A stretch of 50,272 nt of DNA from an uncultured Asticcacaulis sp. (lineage in GTDB: Bacteria > Pseudomonadota > Alphaproteobacteria > Caulobacterales > Caulobacteraceae). The position numbers and the translations under genes were made by a program. The stretch is from positions 1-50,272 of the forward strand of contig CAKZJB010000190.1 in the NCBI GenBank assembly GCA_936940865.1. Reading direction: 5' to 3'. Shown here piece after piece: positions 44,145-50,272 of this stretch (position 1 is its first letter; each line of letters begins with the position of its first letter). The notes under the pieces were generated by a model. It was not told where the DNA came from, did not search any database, and saw nothing but the letters and a program-made list of their open reading frames with translations.

Positions 44145-44232
44145 GGCGAGGCCGACCGGCCGCCGCGCGGAGCTCTCAGGCAGCGAAGCGGAAAGGCTTC
44201 GCGATGCGCGCGAGCCCCCGCGGCGCCTGAGC
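44145..44232. repeat. Dispersed cloverleaf-like intergenic repeat, copy B
   Basis: GCTCTCAGGC (44172-44181) and GCCTGAGC (44225-44232) close a loop with CGAAGC-GGAAAG-GCTTCG (44184-44201) and CGCG-dyads (44207-44222). The 5' part GGCGAGGCCGACCGGCCGCC (44145-44164) is nearly the same as in copy A. It directly follows the nadK stop. The adjacent 44043-44144 shows no gene. Confidence 0.65.
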
Positions 44233-44237
44233 GGATA

Positions 44238-44996
44238 CTAAGAGGCGAACTGTTCGGTCAGCACGCGTTCATCGTAACCATTTCCGGCGTCGAAGAGCAG
44301 GGTCGCCTTCAGGTCCTCGGCCTCGCGGATATCGACGGCGGTCACGTCGCGGACCTCCGTCGTATCGGCGGTGGCGCTGATCGGACGCTTGTCGACTTCG
44401 ATGGCCTCGAAGCGAACCTGGGCGCTGTGCGGCAGGATGGCGCCGCGCCAGCGCCGGGGGCGGAAGGCGCTGATGGGGGTCAGGGCCAGGGCCTTGGCGG
44501 TCAGGGGGATGATCGGGCCGTGGGCCGACAGGTTATAGGCGGTCGACCCGGCGGGCGTGGCGACCAGCGCGCCGTCGCAGATCAGTTCGTCGAGGCGTAC
44601 GGTGCCGTCTATATAGATTCTGAGCTTGGCGCCCTGGTGGGTCTGGCGCAGCAGCGAGACTTCGTTGAAGGCTAGGGCTTCGTGCACGCTGCCGTCGCGG
44701 CGCACGGCGCGCATGGACAGCGGGCTGATCAGCGTGCTTTCGCTCTTGAGAATGCGCTCCAGCAGATTGTCTTCGGCGTAGTCGTTGAGCAAAAAGCCGA
44801 CGCTGCCGCGGTTCATGCCGAAGATCGGAATCTGGTCGCGCAGGTAGCGGTGGACGGTCTGCAGCAGGAAGCCGTCCCCGCCCAGCGCCACCACGACATC
44901 GGGTTTCGCGGCGGAACCGTAGATGGCCTTCAGCCGTGCGCAGGCGGCCTGCGCTTCGGGACGTTCGGATGCGGTGAAGTCGAGGCGCAGCGACAT
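44238..44996 (-). CDS. nadK: NAD kinase
   Basis: 252 residues, the short form. [11 protein letters not shown] near residue 39 holds the catalytic Asp; [20 protein letters not shown] and [16 protein letters not shown] near residue 150 form the NAD pocket. It phosphorylates NAD to NADP with ATP or polyphosphate. It ends next to the repeat. The DUF2336-like gene lies upstream on the same strand with an 81-base gap, so they could share a transcript. Confidence 0.96.
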   Translation of the reverse strand: MSLRLDFTASERPEAQAACARLKAIYGSAAKPDVVVALGGDGFLLQTVHRYLRDQIPIFGMNRGSVGFLLNDYAEDNLLERILKSESTLISPLSMRAVRRDGSVHEALAFNEVSLLRQTHQGAKLRIYIDGTVRLDELICDGALVATPAGSTAYNLSAHGPIIPLTAKALALTPISAFRPRRWRGAILPHSAQVRFEAIEVDKRPISATADTTEVRDVTAVDIREAEDLKATLLFDAGNGYDERVLTEQFAS

Positions 44997-45077
44997 GCTG
45001 TCTCCGGAGGTTTGTGCCTCTTTATCTCAGACGGCTTGAAAAAAGCAAAAGAAAGGGGCGTCGAACAGGTCCGGAAA

Positions 45078-46001
45078 TTACGCCGCGAGACTGGCCAGAA
45101 GCTTGCGCCTGGCATCGCAAGCGGACAGCGAAAAGACCGACAGGACCAGCGGGCGGTGGGCGGCATTGCACTGCGGTTCGCCATCGTGTCCGGCCTGCCA
45201 GCAGGACAGGAGGCTCAGAAACACGGCGCGGTCGATGTCGAGCGCGCGGCAGGTCATGGCCAGCGGCGTCGCCGACGCGCCCGTCAAAAAGCGCTGCAGG
45301 GCGGTTGCCTCGCAGCCGATGGCCTGGGCGGCGCCGACGATGAATCTCGCGGCATCCCCGGCCCGCAGCAGTCGGACCAGCCTCAGATTGCGGTGGCTGA
45401 GGCCGTCTTCGAGGTTCAGCTTGACGTCGGACTGGGCGAGGGACAGGCGCGGATTGGCCAGGATCGCCGCGCGGAGCATGACCCGGCTTTCGGACAGGCG
45501 GGCCAGCGCGGCCTGGTCTTCGGCATCGAATTCCAGCTTGTGATTCTCGGCGAGGGTCAGCAGGACCTCGTCGGAATTTGAGCGGATGAGCGCCCGGATG
45601 ACGCGCCAGTCGAGCCCCGGGCGGCCGGCGATCAACCGGTGATGCGCTTCGCCGGTCGCGGCGATCAGGGCCAGCAGCGCCTGGGTGTCCAGCATGGACA
45701 GGCGCGCCTTGAGCAGCGGCGCCGAAATGTCGATCGGCATGCGCGCCAGCTGGACGACCAGGTCCTGCTCGGTGCGGATGGGGGAGGGCGGAACCGCTTC
45801 GGCGGGCAGCGGCGCGGCTTCCGTCCGTACGGCATAAAGATGGCGGGCCGCATGAAAATCCGTGGTGGCGGCGGGCAGGGCGGCGCTCAGCGCATTCATA
45901 CCACCCGCGAGGGCGCTGTTGCCTCCGGCATCCGGGCGCAGGATGTTCAACGCAAGCACTGGCCTGTTCTCCAAACAAGCAAAGCCGAATCGGCTTCCCA
46001 T
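45078..46001 (-). CDS. DUF2336-like protein
   Basis: 307 residues from the ATG at 46001; a start at 45899 (MNALSAAL) gives 273 residues and begins nearer the conserved part. It is all helical: LKARLSMLDTQALLALIAAT, WRVIRALIRSNSDEVLLTLA and RVMLRAAILANPRLSLAQSD suggest HEAT-like repeats resembling DUF2336. The end is Cys-containing (SLLSCWQAG, SLSACDARRK). I do not assign a function. It is probably co-transcribed with nadK and divergent from the 46159 gene. Confidence 0.62.
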   Translation of the reverse strand: MGSRFGFACLENRPVLALNILRPDAGGNSALAGGMNALSAALPAATTDFHAARHLYAVRTEAAPLPAEAVPPSPIRTEQDLVVQLARMPIDISAPLLKARLSMLDTQALLALIAATGEAHHRLIAGRPGLDWRVIRALIRSNSDEVLLTLAENHKLEFDAEDQAALARLSESRVMLRAAILANPRLSLAQSDVKLNLEDGLSHRNLRLVRLLRAGDAARFIVGAAQAIGCEATALQRFLTGASATPLAMTCRALDIDRAVFLSLLSCWQAGHDGEPQCNAAHRPLVLSVFSLSACDARRKLLASLAA

Positions 46002-46158
46002 GATCAACTCTGGCGCGACGTGGTGAACACTTGCTTAACGGTCGCGGGGGGGCTGAAAAGCGACATTCTGACATTTTTGACACATGCGTTAATCTTGTCT
46101 CAATCGAAAGTGCATAGGCTATCCTTCCGTAGAGAGTAGAGGTCCGACAGGTCAGCGC

Positions 46159-47586
46159 ATGTCCGATTCCGAACCGGCCGCCCGTGGAGCTTGGGACAGT
46201 CCCCCAACCGCGCCCGCTTCCCCGGATGAAGCCCCGGCGTTCGCCGCTGGCGTCGACGGCCGCGAGACGCTGCCCCTGCATCGCGACGACGCCGTGGTCA
46301 TCGTCGACCGCCTGCGCGAGACCAGGGTCGATGTCACCGGCCGCGCCTTCCTTCTTAAGCTCGACACCCTGATCGTCCGCCTGGGCTCCAAATGGGAAGC
46401 CAAGGCCGACTATGTCTTCGAGCATTTGAAGACGACCTTCGAGCGCGGGTTCGAAGAACCCAACTGGTGCCTCAAGATCAATGACGACGCCTGGATGGCG
46501 CTGATGCCGGCGGTCGGGTCGCGCAAGGGCGCGCTGGCCATCGCCGACATCTGGCGCGACCTGTGCAACTTCTTTGTCGGCGACATGTCCTCGGTCGATA
46601 TTCCGATCTACGAGGTCACGATCGAAAGCATAGACACCTTCCGCCTCAACAAGATCGACCTCAACACCTGGTTCGGGCCGCATGAGGACGAACAGGGACC
46701 GTTGAAGGCCCGCGCCGTCGTCCCGGGTGAAGAGGGAGCCGCGAGGGGGCCGGGGAATTCGGGCGCGGGCGGAACGCCGATCCGGCCCATGATCGTGGCC
46801 GCGACCGTGACCTATGCCGGCCGCAACCTCAAGGTCGCCAGCGCCGCCGAGCCGCTCTTCGAAATGAAGAAGATGGTGATGATCGGTCATCGTCTCGAAG
46901 CCATGGTCATGGAGCATCTCGACAATACGCTGCTCGACCGCAAGGCCCTGGCCAATCTCGACTGGAACCTGCGCGAGCAGATCGACCTGGTGAACATCGA
47001 CCAGGGCCTGAAGCTGATGCGCATCAAGACGCCGGAACAGCGCAAGATGCTGATGGTCGTTCCCGCGGCGTTTTCGACCTTCGCTTCGGCGCGGGCGCGC
47101 CATCGCATCACCACCGAGGTGCAGAAGGCCGCCATTGAAATGGGCATGAAGGTCCTGTTCGAGGTCCGCGGCCTCGACGGCGTGCCGCCGCACCGCGTGC
47201 TGGAAATCGTGTCGATGATCAAGCCGTTCTGCATGACGGTGGTCGGTTCGGTCAGCCCCGACCGCAAGGTCATATCCTCGCTCAACAAGTGCGGTTTGTC
47301 AGGCGTCTGCATCGAATACGACGGCCAGAAACGCGACGAGGAGCAGCTCAAGGACTATCTGTCGGTCCTCAGCGCCGCCGCCAAGGTGTCCGCGGGGGCC
47401 TGCATGGTCCAGGGCTTCGACAATTACCGCCAGATGGCCGTGGCCCGTCTCGCCGGGGTGACCCACGCCAGCATGAAGACGGCGGCGCTCATGTCGCCAA
47501 AGGGGGCGGCGCATATGGCGCGCACCGCCGCCGACGCGCTTAAGGACACGTCGACGCCGCTAAGCTCGGCCCTTCCCGAGGCATGA
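46159..47586 (+). CDS. Conserved hypothetical protein, possibly degenerate EAL fold
   Basis: 475 residues, no signal or membrane segment. Two parts: about 1-150 holds ALMPAVGSRKGALAIADIWR and DLCNFFVGDMSSVDIPIYEV, and 220-475 is an alpha/beta region. In the latter, FEVRGLDGVPPHRVLEIVS, TVVGSVSPDRKVISSLNKCG and MVQGFDNYRQMAVARLAGV have the strand-helix rhythm of EAL phosphodiesterases, but the EAL and DDFG metal motifs are absent. Family membership is a guess; it would be inactive as a c-di-GMP hydrolase. The start follows an AGAGGTCCGACAGG stretch. Confidence 0.5.
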   Translation: MSDSEPAARGAWDSPPTAPASPDEAPAFAAGVDGRETLPLHRDDAVVIVDRLRETRVDVTGRAFLLKLDTLIVRLGSKWEAKADYVFEHLKTTFERGFEEPNWCLKINDDAWMALMPAVGSRKGALAIADIWRDLCNFFVGDMSSVDIPIYEVTIESIDTFRLNKIDLNTWFGPHEDEQGPLKARAVVPGEEGAARGPGNSGAGGTPIRPMIVAATVTYAGRNLKVASAAEPLFEMKKMVMIGHRLEAMVMEHLDNTLLDRKALANLDWNLREQIDLVNIDQGLKLMRIKTPEQRKMLMVVPAAFSTFASARARHRITTEVQKAAIEMGMKVLFEVRGLDGVPPHRVLEIVSMIKPFCMTVVGSVSPDRKVISSLNKCGLSGVCIEYDGQKRDEEQLKDYLSVLSAAAKVSAGACMVQGFDNYRQMAVARLAGVTHASMKTAALMSPKGAAHMARTAADALKDTSTPLSSALPEA

Positions 47587-47588
47587 TC

Positions 47589-47654
47589 TAGAGTCCTTGG
47601 TGGTCGCATGCTTTATGCGAAAAACCGGGGTCCACATTTTCGCAGCATGCTCTA
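47589..47654. repeat. Palindromic CGAAA/TTTTCG repeat, copy 2
   Basis: Outer TAGAG/CTCTA, then GCATGC (47606-47611 and 47645-47650), then TGCGAAAA (47616-47623) with TTTTCGCA (47637-47644). The core ACCGGGGTCCACA sits between. It covers the gap after the 46159 gene and includes the stop codon of the convergent metallopeptidase gene. Confidence 0.75.
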
Positions 47655-48509
47655 AAGTCTTCGGCTGAACGTATCGCAGTCGCCGGGATCGCCGTTCTCG
47701 TATCCGGCGCGGAACCACTTCATGCGTTGCGCCGAAGTGCCGTGGGTGAAGCTGTCCGGCACGACCACCCCTTGCGTTTCCTTTTGCAGCGTGTCGTCGC
47801 CGACCGACGCGGCGGCATTGATCGCCTCTTCCAGATCGCCGCTTTCCAGCCAGTTCATCTTGGTGTTCGACTGCCTGGCCCATACGCCGGCATAGCAGTC
47901 GGCCTGGAGTTCGAGACGGACCGACGCGCCGTTGGCGCCATGGCTGCCGCCGCGCTCTTCGGCCGCCGCGACCTGGTCGCTGGTCCCCAGGAGCTTTTGC
48001 ACGTGGTGGCCGACCTCGTGCGCGATGACATAGGCGCGGGCAAAATCGCCCTTGGCGCCCAGTTGCCGGTCCAGGGTGTTGAAGAAGTCGAGGTCGAGAT
48101 AGACGGTTTCGTCGCCGGGACAATAGAAGGGGCCCATGGCCGACTGGCCGGCGCCGCAGGCCGTACCGGTGCCGCCGCTGTACAGGACGATATGCGACGG
48201 ACGATAGGTTTCTCCCTGGCTGCGGAAGATGGCCGCCCAGGTATCGTCGGCCGAAGTATGGATGACGTCGGCGAAGCGGCAGGTTTCGTCGCCCTGCGGG
48301 CAGGCGCCGTTGGCGACATGCTGTTGCGGCGATTGCTCTTGCTGCAGGCTCTGCGTCACGCTCATCGTGGTGCGCGGATCGATGCCGAAGACGAAATAGC
48401 CGATCGCCGCCAGGATGATCGCGCCGATTCCCCCGCCGCCGATCAGGTGTGCGGGCCCAAGTCCGCGCCGGTCCTCAACCCCGCTTTCCCGTCCGTCTTC
48501 CCAGCGCAT
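47652..48509 (-). CDS. Neutral zinc metallopeptidase (YpfJ family)
   Basis: 285 residues. Near residue 30 a membrane helix (GGGGIGAIILAAIGYFVFGI) follows a Gly-rich linker. The PF04228 domain has the zinc motif HEVGHHVQ near residue 165 and the third ligand in LELQADCYAG near residue 205. Two cysteine pairs (NGACPQGDETC and the later DCDTF) suggest an oxidising location, so the peptidase faces the periplasm. Substrate unknown. The stop lies in the palindromic repeat. Confidence 0.9.
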   Translation of the reverse strand: MRWEDGRESGVEDRRGLGPAHLIGGGGIGAIILAAIGYFVFGIDPRTTMSVTQSLQQEQSPQQHVANGACPQGDETCRFADVIHTSADDTWAAIFRSQGETYRPSHIVLYSGGTGTACGAGQSAMGPFYCPGDETVYLDLDFFNTLDRQLGAKGDFARAYVIAHEVGHHVQKLLGTSDQVAAAEERGGSHGANGASVRLELQADCYAGVWARQSNTKMNWLESGDLEEAINAAASVGDDTLQKETQGVVVPDSFTHGTSAQRMKWFRAGYENGDPGDCDTFSRRL

Positions 48510-48720
48510 GCACGCTCTCCTTCTGCTTTGGCGGGAGCCTATAGCGCCTGTCGTTTCCCGGCAAGACGGGCAGGCGAGGGGATGGGCGCCGGCGCCATAA
48601 GCAGGGCATTATGGAGGCGGCCATGAAGTGGTTGAAATCGAAACCTGTCAGTTTATTAATTTTCGTTCACGCAGAGCCTGTGTTAGCCCTCTGCATCGCT
48701 TGTTTCCAAGGATACCTTTT

Positions 48721-50272
48721 ATGCGCGCTCTCCTGTTGGCCGCCTCGGCCCTGACCTTGCCCGGACTCGTGTTTTCAGGCCTGGCCCAGGCCGGGACGCC
48801 CGCCTTTCCAGATGGCAAGCTGCCGTCGGCCGCCCGCCCGTCGGCCTATAGGCTCGACCTGACCGTCGTCCCCGAAAAGGATCGGTTCTCGGGGCATACC
48901 GAGGTCGATATCACCCTGAAGGCCGGGCAGAAATCGCTGTTCATGCATGGCCGCGACCTAAATGTGACGCATGCCGTCGCCGTTCAGGACGGCAATGAGA
49001 TCGCGGTCACCTGGAAGCAGCTCGATCCGCTGGGGGTGGCCGAGGTGACCTTCGCCCAGCCGCTCAAGGCCGGCAAGGCGACCCTGAAATTCGATTATGA
49101 CGCCCCGTTCGGCGACAATCCGGCCGGCCTGTATCACATCAAGGTCGACGACCAGTGGTACGCCTGGACCCAGTTCGAATCGATCGACGCCCGCGCCGCC
49201 TTCCCATCGTTCGACGAGCCGGGCTTCAAGACGCCGTTCAAGGTGACGCTGACCACCAAGCCGGGCTTCGTCACTGCGTCGAACGCGCCTGAAGTTTCGC
49301 ACAAGGACGCTGCCGACGGTCTGGTGACGCACGTCTTCGCCCCGACCAAGCCGTTGCCGACCTATCTGGTCGCCATGGTCGTCGGGCCTTTTGCCGTCGC
49401 CGAAGGCGTCGCTCCGCCGACCCCGCAGCGCAAGTATCCCCTGCCGATCCGCGTCATCGCCACCCAGCCCAACAAGGACAAGCTCGACTTCGCGCTCAAG
49501 GAAACGCCGGCCATCGTGTCGCACCTCGAAGCCTACTTCAACATGTCCTTCCCCTATCCCAAGCTCGACCAGATCGCGTCCCCGGTCATGCCGGGCGCCA
49601 TGGAAAACGCCGGCGCCGACATCTATGGCGACGACATCATCATGCTGGATAAGGGCGCCTCGACCGTCCAGAAGCAGGAATTCGGCATGGTGGTGGCGCA
49701 CGAGCTGTCGCATCAGTGGTTCGGCGACTATGTCACCCCCGCCTGGTGGGACGACATCTGGCTGAACGAAAGCTTCGCCAACTGGATGGGCTATCGTATC
49801 GGCAACGAATGGCGTCCTGACCTGAATATCGGCGTCGGCGCGGTCGATGAAGCCTTCGGCGCCATGGGGACCGACGCCCTCAAGGTCGGCCGTCCGATCC
49901 ACCAGCCGATCACCAGCAACAGCCAGATCGACGCGGCCTTCGACAGCATCACCTACGGCAAGGGCGGGCAGGTCGTGGCGATGATCGCCGCCTATCTGGG
50001 CGACGAGAAGTTTCGCGACGGCGTGAGGCTGCACCTGAAGCGCTATGCCTATGGCACGGCGAACACCGACCAGTTCTTCGGGTCGCTCGCCGATGCCGCG
50101 CATGACCCCCGCGTGCTTGCCTCGCTCAAGAGCTTCGTCGATCAGCAGGGCGTGCCCGTGGTCCGCGTCGAGCGCACGACCGGCGGCCTCGCGGTCAGCC
50201 AGAAGCGCTATGCGCTGCTCGGCACCGAGTTGCCCGCACAAAGCTGGATCATCCCGCTCTGCGTGCGCGTCG
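48721..50272 (+). CDS. M1 family aminopeptidase, 3' truncated by the window edge
   Basis: 517 codons are present before the edge; the frame is open. A cleavable signal (MRALLLAASALTLPGLVFSG, ending AQAG) indicates export. The exopeptidase motif is PGAMENAG (residues 291-298), the zinc ligands are H327 and H331 in HELSHQW, and E350 in WLNESFANW. It removes N-terminal residues from peptides. Upstream region 48510-48720 has no gene; no clear ribosome site beyond AAGGAT at 48708 is visible. Confidence 0.92.
   Translation, partial: MRALLLAASALTLPGLVFSGLAQAGTPAFPDGKLPSAARPSAYRLDLTVVPEKDRFSGHTEVDITLKAGQKSLFMHGRDLNVTHAVAVQDGNEIAVTWKQLDPLGVAEVTFAQPLKAGKATLKFDYDAPFGDNPAGLYHIKVDDQWYAWTQFESIDARAAFPSFDEPGFKTPFKVTLTTKPGFVTASNAPEVSHKDAADGLVTHVFAPTKPLPTYLVAMVVGPFAVAEGVAPPTPQRKYPLPIRVIATQPNKDKLDFALKETPAIVSHLEAYFNMSFPYPKLDQIASPVMPGAMENAGADIYGDDIIMLDKGASTVQKQEFGMVVAHELSHQWFGDYVTPAWWDDIWLNESFANWMGYRIGNEWRPDLNIGVGAVDEAFGAMGTDALKVGRPIHQPITSNSQIDAAFDSITYGKGGQVVAMIAAYLGDEKFRDGVRLHLKRYAYGTANTDQFFGSLADAAHDPRVLASLKSFVDQQGVPVVRVERTTGGLAVSQKRYALLGTELPAQSWIIPLCVRV

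Noticed and set aside
46077-46105. TTGACA as a promoter for the 46159 gene
   Set aside because: The -35 box is perfect, but no acceptable -10 occurs at 16-18 bases (TCAATC) or in the GCTANAWC form.
45022-47193. A long minus-strand frame from 47193 through the DUF2336-like gene
   Set aside because: It runs in a different frame across three genes and has shadow composition.

Overview
The window is a GC-rich chromosomal segment from an alphaproteobacterium of the family Caulobacteraceae, most likely an Asticcacaulis-like stalked bacterium. The ribosomal cluster has the alphaproteobacterial layout: no rpsD between rpsK and rpoA, no rpmJ after secY, and long tails on S3 and L3. A very large SpmX homologue lies behind a sigma-54-type promoter, and caulobacterial DUF families (DUF2336, DUF1489, DUF2167) are present. 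I see no prophage, insertion sequence, CRISPR array or plasmid function; this is core chromosome with structured intergenic repeats.

Layout. Positions 1-2208: a terminator, a composite inverted repeat, a glutathione S-transferase-like gene and a FemAB/HfsK-like acyltransferase. Positions 2271-17210: the S10-spc-alpha ribosomal supercluster (rpsJ to rpmD, rplO, secY, adk, rpsM, rpsK, rpoA, rplQ). It is not one uninterrupted operon. Strong promoter-like sites precede rpsJ, secY and rpsM. Hairpins or terminators sit before rplO, rpoA and rplQ; the one before rplQ is a textbook intrinsic terminator. Positions 17386-25090: two small orphan proteins, each with its own terminator, a lipoprotein phosphodiesterase, an MFS exporter, a DegP/HtrA protease, RarA, a DUF805 protein and an RluA-type pseudouridine synthase. 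Positions 25208-29668: a TadG-like von Willebrand protein with a Tyr/Ser-rich insert, a second DUF805 gene, DUF2167, lipB and a stand-alone FliN/SpoA domain. Positions 29780-31492: tRNA-Leu(GAG) and mgtE.

Positions 31546-34244 hold the most interesting locus. A sigma-54-type promoter is followed by an 856-residue SpmX: a GH24 muramidase fold with an altered active site, a proline-rich part, a very long Arg/Glu coiled coil partly built from 15-bp DNA repeats, and two C-terminal membrane helices. In Caulobacter SpmX localises the kinase DivJ, and in Asticcacaulis it positions the stalk. Then come a cNMP-binding patatin phospholipase, DUF1489, panC, a SPOR lipoprotein and an MprF-like aminoacyl-phosphatidylglycerol synthase.

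Positions 40299-47586 look like a signalling neighbourhood: a membrane hybrid histidine kinase that has lost both phosphoacceptors (His to Arg, receiver Asp to Ser), a DUF2336 protein, an Hpt phosphotransfer protein, NAD kinase, a second DUF2336-like protein and an unrecognised protein that may be a degenerate EAL fold. The window ends with a YpfJ-type zinc metallopeptidase and the 5' part of an exported M1 aminopeptidase. Two dispersed repeat families recur: a cloverleaf-like element (14266-14354 and 44145-44232) and a palindrome with a CGAAA/TTTTCG core (26992-27034 and 47589-47654).
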